Assembly: GCA_900239685.1 (NCBI GenBank)
Contig: OENT01000015.1
Span: 186,001 to 250,000, forward strand
Length of the DNA: 64,000 bases
Source of the DNA: Rotaria macrura
Taxonomy: Eukaryota; Rotifera; Eurotatoria; Philodinida; Philodinidae
Direction of reading: 5' to 3'
A program made the translations under genes and the position numbers. The notes below the pieces were generated by a model, which was given only the letters and a program-made list of their open reading frames with translations, was not told the origin of the DNA and did not search any database. This document shows, one piece after another, positions 1-10,901 of the stretch. The stretch's first letter is position 1. Every line of letters starts with the position of its first letter.

Positions 1-641
1 TTTTGTTTCGATATTTTTCCTTTCGACAGTTGTCCTTCGCTATGTTTGCTTTTGACATGTTTCCAGTACACCGTTATAACGGTAGTCTATCTTTATTCAA
101 TCTGAGAATTACAAATTTTCTTTGTTCCTAGAGTCAAATTCTGTATGTGAAATCTGAAATTGCTCATTGACGTTTGTTGTGAACATCGTTATTTATGGTA
201 CTATGATGAAAGGTAAAGTTTCATCGAACAATCAAATTTGATCATTAAGTTTAGATTCTTGTAATCACACAAATATTCATGCATCGCTACCATTGAAGAC
301 ACACCAAGTCACATCTTTACACATCCGAACGTTATTGAATGAAAAAGTACTTTGTTCATTCTCAAAAATTTAAGAAATAAATTATTTTATTTAGTTTTGT
401 TTTTATTGTCAACAGAATAATATATAAAATTCATCTCGTTAAAAACTAAAAATGGACCTTTTAAAATGATGTACAGAATATAAAAGAGATTCATGAAAAT
501 ACACTTTTCAAGGCTCTTCTTTTTCTTTTCTTTTTGCGTCTACTAAAAATAGCTATATGATGCGCACATAAAGAAGGTATATGCATTAACCTTACGCTAT
601 TGATATATCATTCGAGAGAACGATTGATAGTTGTTTATAAT
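1..641. other. Window start, no gene resolved
   Basis: This AT-rich stretch has no open frame I can support. It may hold 5' untranslated sequence or upstream exons of the plus-strand gene that begins at 642. Runs of pyrimidines just before 540 (around 515-535) could be part of a promoter or a splice acceptor, but nothing decisive is visible. Confidence 0.4.
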
Positions 642-2129
642 ATGAGTATTGAAAGTGATAAACGAATTGTAGTTATAGCTCATCTCGATGATGAACAATT
701 TATAGACGCAACAAAGAAAGGAAAAACGTTCAACGAATATAAAATTTGTCTCAATGAACATTTAAAAGCCATACCGGAATTACATTCACAAGATGACGAT
801 CATGATACAGAATATATCGATGGACTTCGAATGAAATGTCGTTTTATTAAATCGAATCATATGCTACCATTTATTAAAGAACATAATCGTCTCATTGAAA
901 TAACTGAAGCATTAAGAAGTCAATCGTGTATTGATGTTTATAAACATTATTCGATAGAGTCATTTAATTTATGTATCTTATCGATTCGTTTAATACATAA
1001 ATCACTGTCTTTAAATGATTGGTGGTCGCTCTTTGAAAGTTTAATAACGAAATCGACTCTTAATAAGAATGATAAACAAATTGAGTTACTTTGTGCCCCT
1101 GCTTTTAGTTTACCTTTACCTAAACTAATAGCACGTCATGCAGTTTGTTTATTAGAATTCTATGAAATGTTTAAAGGAATTGTATTTTCTACTAATCGAT
1201 CATCATCATCAAGTCTATTGTCAACAACAACTCGCATTACTCCAGCTATACAATTGTCATTTCGGCCAAAAATTCTCCAATGGTTCGACGAGAGAATTCG
1301 AAATCATGAACGTTTGAAAAATCTTCTAAACGATAATTACGTATGTTTAGTTGCATGTGGATCAGAAAAAACTTCATTTCAATATGATTTTTCTCTCATT
1401 GAACATCATATTATCAATCAATTTAATTTCAGCGAATGTCAATTATATGGACTTGTTATAAAGTTTGCTATGAAATATTTAAACCTTTCATTAGACAATG
1501 ATTTTCTTCGTACAAGTATTTTATGGATATGTGAAATTCATGATCTTGAAAATTATCATGATATATTTGAAGTTTGGATTTCGTTTATGCGTGAAGCATT
1601 TCAAAAACACTTTTTAGCTCATTATTTTCTTGAAAATGTAAACATTTATGAAGAACATCCAGATTTACAAGATATCATCAATACAGTTGATTATGAAACT
1701 ATTGATTTATTTGTGGAAAAACTACAAGAAAATCTTGTTTTTCCTCATTTTCATCAATATCATGAGCGTATGAAAAATTTACTCAACTTTCTTGAATCTC
1801 AAAGTGTTCTAGCATTCAAGATGAAAATACTTTATAATGTAATTGTTAAATCACAATTTCCAAATGCTATTAATTCAATACATGAAATGTGTAGTATACT
1901 GTGTCATCTATCAGTTTTAGAAGATGATGATAAAGACCACATAGTCAATTTTTGGTGTCAACAATGGAAACCATTATTCATTAATTTTGATAGAGATGAC
2001 ATTGTTCTTCGGCAAAAATTAGTCGACTATCGACCTGATGAATTAGCTCAACAAATGACAACCAGTGTGTTTCGACTTATTCAACTAGATCTTATTCAAT
2101 TGATTAATTTAATCAAGCCTAGTATGTAG
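642..2129 (+). CDS. Unrecognised 495-aa protein, intronless
   Basis: This is one uninterrupted frame ending in TAG. The first ATG is at 642 (MSIESDKR); the frame stays open upstream to a TTG at 600, so 642 is the likeliest start unless an upstream exon is spliced in. I do not recognise the family. The protein looks soluble and mostly helical. It has no signal peptide or membrane segment, is rich in Leu, Ile, His and Phe, and has a short Ser/Thr linker near residues 185-197 that separates an N-terminal third from a longer C-terminal part. Codon use resembles the neighbouring animal genes. It runs tail to tail into FTCD with about 150 bp between the stops. The length and sustained composition make it a real gene; its function is unknown. 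Confidence 0.7.
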   Translation: MSIESDKRIVVIAHLDDEQFIDATKKGKTFNEYKICLNEHLKAIPELHSQDDDHDTEYIDGLRMKCRFIKSNHMLPFIKEHNRLIEITEALRSQSCIDVYKHYSIESFNLCILSIRLIHKSLSLNDWWSLFESLITKSTLNKNDKQIELLCAPAFSLPLPKLIARHAVCLLEFYEMFKGIVFSTNRSSSSSLLSTTTRITPAIQLSFRPKILQWFDERIRNHERLKNLLNDNYVCLVACGSEKTSFQYDFSLIEHHIINQFNFSECQLYGLVIKFAMKYLNLSLDNDFLRTSILWICEIHDLENYHDIFEVWISFMREAFQKHFLAHYFLENVNIYEEHPDLQDIINTVDYETIDLFVEKLQENLVFPHFHQYHERMKNLLNFLESQSVLAFKMKILYNVIVKSQFPNAINSIHEMCSILCHLSVLEDDDKDHIVNFWCQQWKPLFINFDRDDIVLRQKLVDYRPDELAQQMTTSVFRLIQLDLIQLINLIKPSM

Positions 2130-2282
2130 CAAATTTAAACGAAAAGAACATTTATGTTTATTTTGGATTAAGAAGAAAAAATAAACAACCAAAACATACA
2201 CAAGACTCGACTAGTTAGTGCAAAAAATAATATCACATATGAAAGAAAAAGATTATTTGTGTTTATTTTTCTATGTTTATAT

Positions 2283-5200
2283 TTATTCATGGCGGGATTC
2301 AGCAATGGCTAAAATAACCGGAACAAATTTTTGTGCTTGTTCAAAGAATTGTTGAGCTTGTTCTTGATAGTCTTTTTGTGACGTCTGAAATCAAAATTAA
2401 AAATCTCATCAATTTTACTTACACAAAAAATGAAAAGAATAAATTTACCTTCGCTTTTGATTCATTATTATCTGTATTTTTAAGTAATGATGGAGAAAAT
2501 ATTTCAATGCGTTTATATGCGCCATATATTGCTGTCTCAAGACATTTAATAGCAACCTATAATTGAAGTATGTCAGATAACTAAATTTTTCTACTAAGAA
2601 AACTTACAAGAAAATCTGCTTTTATGTTTATATTAAATATTGGTGCCAGTTGTTGCAGAGGCTCCCATAAATCATTGATTCGACACATGATTTCAAGAGA
2701 TATATCTAGACATCGTTGTAAACAGCGATCTTCGGTTATTCTTTTGCTATAATAAACGTTATTAGAATAAGAACTAGTAATTTGAAAAAGATCATTTAAA
2801 GAAAAGTTTAAATTTATCATCACTAAGACATTACAATAAAAATAAATCTACGTTCCTAGAAAAGTTTACATGTCATAGATAACAACAAAAATACAGCGAT
2901 GTCATATACCTGATCAAGAAACTTGTATAAAAGTGATTTTCTTAAGATTATATCAAATTCATATGATAGTCATTTGAAAAGATAATGCAATTGATACAAG
3001 TATCAACCATACTATTGTTTTAATTTAAATAACCAAATGAAAATACGTATTTTGGCTATTTGATACCAAACGGTAGTGAAAACTTATCATGTGGAAAAAC
3101 GTTTCGATGTTCCTTACAGATTATATGGATGTAACGACAGATTGATTCAGATTAACTACAAAATCGTTTCAAGTAGATACTTACAAATGTTTTTCTTCGT
3201 CAGTTGCTTCGGCCATTTTTTGTACTGTCATATATGCATTGAGAAGTTCTGTGTCAGTATCCAATGTTTCCATTAATGTTTTTGTCGTGGCATATAATGG
3301 CGCAATAATAATACGCATTTCTCGTTCTAGTGGTTCCCACTATGAAATAAAATAAAAATGAAATCATATTTTCTATTTATTTGATTTAATCACTTACCTT
3401 TCTCATCCCGTATGTTAACAATGCTGACATCGTACTAAGTGCTGTGCCAAGTGTTGCTACAAGTCCTGTAACACAACTTCCACCAGGTACTAATGTTCGT
3501 GCACTAACATGTTTAATCAATTCTTTAATTTCCATTGAATTGATAGTGTCATCATGTCCTTCACGATCACGTATAATATATTCTATAATACGTTCTTTGG
3601 GTATAAATGGTGCTATAGAATTTAAACCTAATCGTTGAATGACTAAACGAAGTTTTTGATCTTCATCAAGAACAAATAGATTTTCTTTTTGAATAAAATA
3701 TTCCGCAGCCATTAATAATGGTCGTAGTGGCACAAGACCAACAATTTGTGAACCACATACACCTATATTCAATGTTTCAGCTTCGGCTACACATTGTAAA
3801 TAAGCTGCATGAATATTTGTTACTTCAAAATCTGTTACATTAAGTGAAATTTGAGATAAATTTGCTTCTTCAAGCCACCAGCCAAGACCACGAACACATT
3901 TTAATTTACCTGGCTAGAGAATAGAATTGAATTTAGTCTTTTTTTCTTTCTATCAATGCTTACTTCATCGTGACTTCTTCCTTCCTCACGCACATTTAAA
4001 GCAATCCGATGAGCTTGTTCTTTTGTACCGAGTAAATTTACATTATAGGCAATTAAAAATTTTCGTGCTCCAACACAAGTGGCTCCCCATGTCGGAATAA
4101 ATTCATTAGGTCCTGCATAATAAATGCCTGAGTACTTGTATAGAGTAGAAAAAAAATTAAAATCTTACCGAAATCTGGTTGCCATTCTAGTTTTTGAATC
4201 TAAAGAAAATTGAATAAAAACTCGATGAAAAAGTTGCTTACACAATACCTGTAAGAATAAAATATGAAACATGACTGGTCTACAATACGTATTTCTATGT
4301 AGGATTTTCAACATACTGATATGGCTACGACGATAGAACTCGCTGGTCAATTGTTACAGTGACCATAGATATCGGTAATAGTGAGTGAAATGTATGCTGT
4401 TGTTTTATCAAGTTTTAAAAACATATTTTAAGTATTGTGGCTTACTAACTTGGTGGCTATGCGCAGTGCATGAAAATTAATTAAATGTCGGGTTGTTTAT
4501 CGCATCTTGAAGTGTACCTGTGCTAGTTTTCTTAATCTTTTGAGACTTGACGATGTATACAAATATACGTTCGAATTCAATTATTGAACAGAAGTGCTTC
4601 TAGCATATCCTTTAGTCGTTTGAATCCTCTTTTTATAAGTTTTTAGATAGTGTCAAACAAGAAAAATTCTTCCCTGTTTCTTTATCTATCTATATAAAGA
4701 AGAATGTTTGTTGGTCTGTTCTTTATGCATTCGGTCCCTGTAAGCACTAGCGCCACTAAAATTTCCATGGTATATCCCTAGGCCTAGAGGAAGGTTGAGA
4801 GGGGGTCGGTGCCCCCCGAGGAATATTTTGGACTCCCGCTCTCATGCATTTTTTTAAAAACAGTAGAAAATTTTCTAATTTCTCAGAAATTTCGGAGAAT
4901 TTAATCTGACTTGTATAATGCTATGCAAGAGCGTGGAAACGTCCAGTAAAAGTCCACCAAGGCTGTGAAAACCGAAGATTCTCTAATGTACCATAAGGAA
5001 AAGAATGTGTATATGAGTTTATTCCCTAGCTCCCAAAAATGACGTGTTAGTACTTTTTCCTCACTATAGTAGCGTCGTTTTCTCGTATGCCAAATACGTA
5101 CTATCAAATTATATCGATCAACATCGGGTACTTCGGCAAGTACAAAAATAAACACTTCTGAGATCGATATTTCGAAAAAAGTATGCAAAAAATTCGAGGT

Positions 5201-6839
5201 CTACCGGTCTGCTAGTCCTGTTTCAGCTTTAGTCTTGGTATTCATATCACAAACATCGGGTTCAAATCTTTAGACCCGGAATTTATCAGGTTCGAGTCCA
5301 TATCCAACTAGACCGGTTAAAAGTGCGAACGAATTCTTTTAGTTATTCATCGTACACTGAGTCTCTTATTTTCATGTAAAATGACAACGGAAAATAGGAA
5401 AAACATTTTCTCTATTAGCTTAGATTTCAAATATACTGAGAGAAAGCTTGTGATTATTATTATGATCATTAATACAAAGCATTGATTTTTCTATCTGTTT
5501 TCATTTGGTGTGTGTGTGAGGACACAGTTCATCTTCCATGCTAGTGTTCCAGTACAATCAATTTTTTTTCATCGTTTTCTTTTTATGTGGTATGCGTGTG
5601 CGTATACTGTTCTTTCTTATGCTCTCCGATTAGTTTTCATCATTGTGTAAAGTTCTAAATAGTTGTGTGTTACTTAGAAAATCGAGTAAATTATTTCCGT
5701 TTCGTACTCGTAGATTATCTATACATCTTTAGATCAACTATATACATATTCACAATGGCGTGTTCGTGAGGAAGACGTTCTACCATCCAGAACAGAATGT
5801 TCGAAATTTTATGAACAACTTTCAATTCGTCTTATTATATTTAAAAATTTGAGTCTCACAAAAAATACTCGGATTTGAAAGGTTACAAAATGTCGAAAAA
5901 ATTCATCTGAGATAATCATTAACTGCCGTGACTACTAATTCTAAGAAGGACAACAATGGCAAGTATCTTAAATTGAACTGTCTTTCATAGGAATCGGTAC
6001 AGGAAAATTTTACTAGTCGAAACTGCAATTAACAGCAAGTGTGCTACTCAAGTATCTGTCAAGGTCAGCATGAAGACTATTGAGGACCGATTTAGACATT
6101 TTTTTTTCATATTTCAACGTCTGTTTCCGACTTAATCTGACAAAAATTTACTTTGCTATAAAGTCCTTCGTATTCTCCATCACGAATTTGCGATAAATCT
6201 CGACGATATTCTTGTTCTTGTGCTTCACCGTACAGATAGACAGGTACACTGAGCTCCATCGCTAAACGATCTGCAAATTCACGTGCAATCTCAATACAAT
6301 CAGCCATTGTAGCATTTTGTACAGGCACGAACGGTACGACATCCTAGAAAATCAACAGAAAAGAAATCTTGCCATCGCTCAGTTGACAAAGCTATTGTCG
6401 TATGTGAATCGGATAATGAATAATATTGCAATAGTTTCCTCGATTATTGATCTCAAAGCCTCTTACCATGGCACCGATGCGCGGGTGTTCCCCAGTATGT
6501 TTTGTCATATCAATTAAGTTGTATGCAGCTCGACCAGCAGCCAACGCTGCTTCAATGACAGCTTGAGGATGTCCAACAAAAGCTGTAAATAAAAAGCAAC
6601 AGAAGTAAAATTCACGTAATTATTCAGTTTTGATTTTTACTATAAATCGTTCGATTTGTTGACAATCCTGGATCGATATCCAGCAAAGCAACACCTTCAA
6701 CACCTGCAATAGCATGTGCAATTGTGTCAATAACCTAAAACAAACAAATTCCATCGTTAATTCTAGATCGAATTCAAATGTTTACCTCTTTTCGTTGACC
6801 TTCGGAAAAATTTGGTACACATTCAATGACTTTCTGCAT
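2283..6839 (-). CDS. FTCD: Formiminotransferase-cyclodeaminase
   Basis: This bifunctional folate enzyme of histidine breakdown transfers a formimino group from formiminoglutamate to tetrahydrofolate, then deaminates it to methenyl-THF. I read eleven exons: 6839-6786, 6734-6641, 6582-6467, 6343-6152, 4199-4169, 4112-3964, 3913-3398, 3339-3185, 2740-2608, 2556-2449 and 2384-2283. They join in phase to about 549 aa (human 541). The N-terminus matches the family (ECVPNFSEG), His82 sits in [10 protein letters not shown] at the position of the known catalytic histidine, and the formiminotransferase part continues through [18 protein letters not shown] and [16 protein letters not shown]. The cyclodeaminase half follows (VPGGSCV, LTYGMRK) with a helical tail. 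Most introns are 50-120 bp, but the one at 4200-6151 is 1.95 kb and that at 2741-3184 is 444 bp. The gene appears intact. Confidence 0.95.
4686..4850. repeat. Helitron-like or other dispersed-repeat fragment in FTCD intron
   Basis: In the long FTCD intron, a stretch starting with TCTATATAAAGAAGAATG, followed by a TTTGTTGGTCTGTTC run, then a GC-richer block containing GGGGGTCGGTGCCCCCC, stands out from the AT-rich surroundings. The TATATAAA plus TGTTTGT/TCTGTTC opening resembles the 5' ends of some Helitron or Helentron elements, from general knowledge. No coding domain and no convincing 3' terminus (hairpin plus CTRR) was found, so the element type and right boundary are uncertain. Confidence 0.35.
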
Positions 6840-7111
6840 GTGGATTTTTTTAGAAAACTTCTACGTCAAAAAAAGAAAGAAATTAGGAAAAGACAGCTAG
6901 CAGCTGATTGTGTTTCTCCCTTTTTTTGAATTTTTTTATTTCCTTTTTTCTTTTTTCTGCTGCCGATTGACTAAGTCGCCTGTAAAATATACACAATAGT
7001 TTCTTTACTTTTCTTTCTCGTCACACTATGAATACATAATTGACGAGAAAGGAAGCAGCATAACTGAGAAAGAAGTATGCTACGAGTTGTCAAGTTGCCT
7101 TTCACTTTTTT

Positions 7112-7165
7112 CTTTACTCTCTCTCTCTCTCTCTACTTCGCTCACCATCACCATCATCATCATTG
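7112..7165. repeat. CT dinucleotide tract and CAT triplet run
   Basis: A run of about nine CT units is followed closely by CATCACCATCATCATCAT. It is a simple-sequence repeat about 270 bp upstream of the FTCD start codon. Confidence 0.8.
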
Positions 7166-8675
7166 TATTCATGAATGAGAACGACATAATGGCGTCAAAG
7201 TAAGAATAATCTATTTTTATCGAAGTAAACATATAGCAGAAAAGAAATGAGGAAAGAAACTGATGACAATTATTGCTTAGAAACGGTTGCTTTTGGAAAA
7301 ATTGAACTGCCGGGAAAATATATTCCCGTACAATATTTATGGAAGAAAAATAAAGAATCGTATAGTGGAAAATTCACCTAGATTTATTAAATGTAAGCTC
7401 AATTATCGATAAACTTCCTACTTAATGATGAGTGTTATGATTCTTTATCGCGCATCATTTATATGGGATTAGTAATTATTATTTGAACTTTCTGAGGAGT
7501 CACTAGAATAAACAAAAATACTTTTTTTCCGTTTTATACGATTTTCAGATTTTATGGAGCATCGTGTAACTTCCTTTAAATGTAAAACTAGACTACTTTA
7601 TTCATTTTTTATAACTAATAACAATAATGAGGATAGAGTTTGGGGGCATTACGTATTGCTATTATCAGCATAATATTTATCTTATGGTTTTCAATATGAA
7701 ATAGAAGAAGAAAATTGATGCATTTTGAAAACAATTAAATTGAACGATTATCCATAGAATGCACAGGACTTCCGTTGGTATTCATTAAAAAATCGATGTA
7801 AATTGACTAACGGTGATGTGTTAAACGTGTGCCACAAATGAAAAAAGTAATATTTGTTAAATTATTTGTAATTCAATCTTATATTTTCACTAGCTAGGAA
7901 TGAGATAAGAAGATTCACGATCCTTTGTCCGTTGTAAGTCAAATATCCTGTACAATTCGTAAGAATAGCACTAGGAATTTGCTTTTCAATGACCTGCATA
8001 AATTCAATGCATTGAGCCACTGTCAAGGACTTTGCTTACTAGTAGTTGAAGTAGCACTCGGGAAAAAGAAACTGATCCATAAGAAATAAAGAAAGTTTAA
8101 AATTTCAGAAATTATCAATGAATTACTGAACAAGACAGGTCACATTTATCTTCGAGTCTTAGCTAGGACTAGTGATAATGTTTCTCATACTTTTATCAAC
8201 TGATAGAGCTCATTGTTGTTGTTTTTCTTTTTCTGTCTTAAAAGATTCAACAGAATTTGCCAGTCAGTATCATTTATCGTATGTCACTTTGATGAGTTGC
8301 ATTTTAAATTTGATTCCTTTCTCACTCTAATTTATCAATATATAATCGTATTAGTTTGTCAAATCTGTCGAATGCAGAAAAAAAAAGTACATAAAAACAA
8401 TATATATAATGAGAAAGCAAGACTTAACAGATAACATGACATCTTTTTCCGACAATGTTCTCGAGTCAACATCGTCTTTTAAACAATTATAATTATTTGG
8501 ACAATTATAGAGACATCTGTTAAATGCAACATTCAACAGTTCGCATGCGATATGATTCTATTCATATAGAAATGCACATACCATGTGTTGTATCATAAAT
8601 TAATATTTATCTATCATCAAACTTTAAATATAACAAACGAAGATTGATTTTTCTTAATGAAAATTATACTTATAT

Positions 8676-8802
8676 CCCAGTGAAAAATTTCGGCTGATTT
8701 TAATCGAATTATTCTGCAACAAAATTAAAATTAAAATCGATCGATAACTTTGATTTTGTCGCAGAATAATTCGATTTAAATCGGCAAAAATTTTTCATTG
8801 GG
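8676..8802. repeat. Palindromic MITE-like hairpin, 127 bp
   Basis: The two ends are inverted copies: CCCAGTGAAAAATTT on the left against AAATTTTTCATTGGG on the right, and the match continues inward through TCGAATTATTCTGC and its reverse complement, separated by a short AT-rich loop. The element is almost entirely stem with no coding capacity, typical of a miniature inverted-repeat transposon. A clear target-site duplication is not visible, so the exact ends may differ by a few bases. Confidence 0.7.
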
Positions 8803-9290
8803 TAATAATCTTAACTTGATCATTAAATTCATTCATATGTATCTATCGATTTTGTTAGTGAATAAAGTATTGATAAATTCTCAATACGAGACATCTATGA
8901 TACAATTACAGATGATCGACATGATTGACGATCATCGGCGATATTGCATTCGGAATATAATCCAACTGTTAACCATTGTCACCGGTTCAATTAAATTAGA
9001 TCGAGAAATCTTCATAAATACGACATAGCATATTTAACTTTGATAGTGATGAATAGTCGAGCTATTCTAAATCTGAGTTTTAACTCGGTTTTCATGAGCA
9101 TTAAGTTGCACTCGGATCATAACGATTATTCAACTAAATCAAATAGTATCAAGTAAAAATGCAAGTATTATTCAAGAAAAGAAGCATGCTAAATTTCAGC
9201 TGTGAATATATAGATGAACTTTGTTCATGCTTTGTTTTGAATGTCTGCAAAATATCAACATTTGGATCAAATATTCCGTTCTATGCAGAA

Positions 9291-10635
9291 TGGAGACCTG
9301 CAGCCCTACCCTACCCTAGGATAGGGTACGACCCTCGTAGGGTAGGGTAGGTTAGGGTATCATTTTGAAAACTGTAGGGTATTGCAGGGTAAAATTTTCA
9401 TTTTTTCAATCTGGTCTGTTTACACGTCCGTCTTCAGGGAACCTGCAGCATTGAACAATATCTTCTATTCATATGGCAATAATGAGAAAATACCTATTAA
9501 ATTATTACTTTGTGTCAATCAATAATAAACGACAACAGCTGTTGATGTCTTTTTTGTTCTCTGTCGATATTGTTTTTAATATTCGTGGTTCATGTAGTAC
9601 TACTTTTCTCCTTTTCATATTATTTGTGATATTCTTTGTATACTATTATACAGATTTCTGATATTTAATTTCATCATTGCATAAATAAATACCCTAGTCA
9701 AGAATCACTTAACAAATCCCCAGAAAATCCTCGAAAAAAATATTCAATCCCCAGTGAGTCTCTGTAGACTCTCGTACAAATTGCTATGCAGTCCCCGAAT
9801 TTTTGATCGTACGCAGAAAGAAAAAATCCTTGGAGACTCATGAAAGGATTCCCCGAGGATTTATGAGGGAGTGCAGGTATAAATTCACCGTTTTCTTTCG
9901 CACCTCTGAGAATATAAATGAAAATCAAGTTTTGAAAGAACATAATGATTTACTTTTAAAATTAATTTTTTGTAAGTGATAAAATCATTGGAACCTTCTA
10001 CCTGAGCCCTATCACCGATAACTGATCTTGTGGACATGAATTAATATTGGACCAGCAGAACTTATCCGCTGAAACAAGGCTTACTGAAAGGATTAAGTAG
10101 AAAATCCTTTTAAAAACATGGTAAATTTCTCCGGAAAAACGAATTTTGGCTCCAAATAAATGTACAAAAAATCATTGTCATAAAGCAAATTAGTGGATTT
10201 TACGGCAGATTTTAAGGTATTTCTTTAGAAATCTCTTAACTTATTTTGTAATGCCTGCCAAATTTTCTAAGAATTTAGGGATTTTTCGGAGGAAGTCGAG
10301 TAACAAGAGAATGAAATTGGTACATATTATAGGGCACTGCCATATGTGAGGCACTCACAAGTCACTTAAGCAATTGCCCCCTTTATACTCCCTGTGAATC
10401 CCCGGGGACTCCCTGCCGTGATTCCTGGTTTTTTTATGAGGGGCTCCCTGAGAATTCAGTAAGGAATTCTCGATTAAGGTACACTGAAGTGATGCACGGT
10501 ATACGATTTTTGTAATTTTTAAATTTAGTAGGGTAGGGCTAGGGTACGACCCTCGTAGGGTGGGGTAGGGCTACGCTACGTAAAAATTTGTAGGGTAGGG
10601 TTGGGTAACGAAATTCATACCCTTGCAGGACTCTA
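9291..10635. mobile_element. Non-autonomous hAT-type transposon, 1.35 kb
   Basis: The element is flanked by a perfect 8-bp direct repeat, ATGCAGAA, at 9283-9290 and 10636-10643. Its ends are short inverted repeats, TGGAGACCTGCAG on the left and TAGAGTCCTGCAAG as the complement of the right end. Eight-bp duplications and TAGAG..CTGCA-like ends are hallmarks of the hAT superfamily. Both subterminal regions (about 9301-9400 and 10529-10618) carry clustered TAGGGT/CCCTA motifs and a shared GGGTACGACCCTCGTAGGGT block, probably transposase-binding arrays. The interior, including GC-richer patches near 9720-9870 and 10370-10450, encodes no recognisable transposase, so the copy would depend on one supplied elsewhere. 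Confidence 0.8.
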
Positions 10636-10901
10636 ATGCAGAAGGAAAAGAACACCATGTTTGAAATGTTTCGTGTTGTCTGCCGTCTAATTGTTTTAAT
10701 AAATTAGTAGAAATACTCGTAGGTTCAGTCAGATAGACGAGTCGGTATTTGATTAATGACGCCCTCACCGCTTGCAATAATCAAGTATACAAATGTAATA
10801 AACATTTTGCTATTGTAGAATGAATATGTACGAATTTTTCGCTTTGTTTATTCTTTACAAAAACAACATATAAAACATGTCAATGAGATGAGATGAAATT
10901 A

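Larger units (their letters stand above)
6840..9290. other. Gene-poor interval upstream of FTCD
   Basis: AT-rich DNA between the FTCD start and the hAT element. It contains a CT-repeat tract followed by CAT/CAC triplets at about 7112-7165, some of which may belong to the FTCD promoter region, and a palindromic element at 8676-8802. Short open frames here have no recognisable content. Confidence 0.5.

Noticed and set aside
5255-5310. tRNA gene or tRNA-derived SINE (GGTTCAAATC and GGTTCGAGTCC B-box-like motifs)
   Set aside because: No matching A box, acceptor stem or T-stem pairing; no cloverleaf can be drawn.
9301-9400. TAGGGT repeats as an interstitial telomere
   Set aside because: The units are irregular, occur in both orientations and fall just inside the ends of a transposon with target duplication, so a transposase-binding array explains them better.
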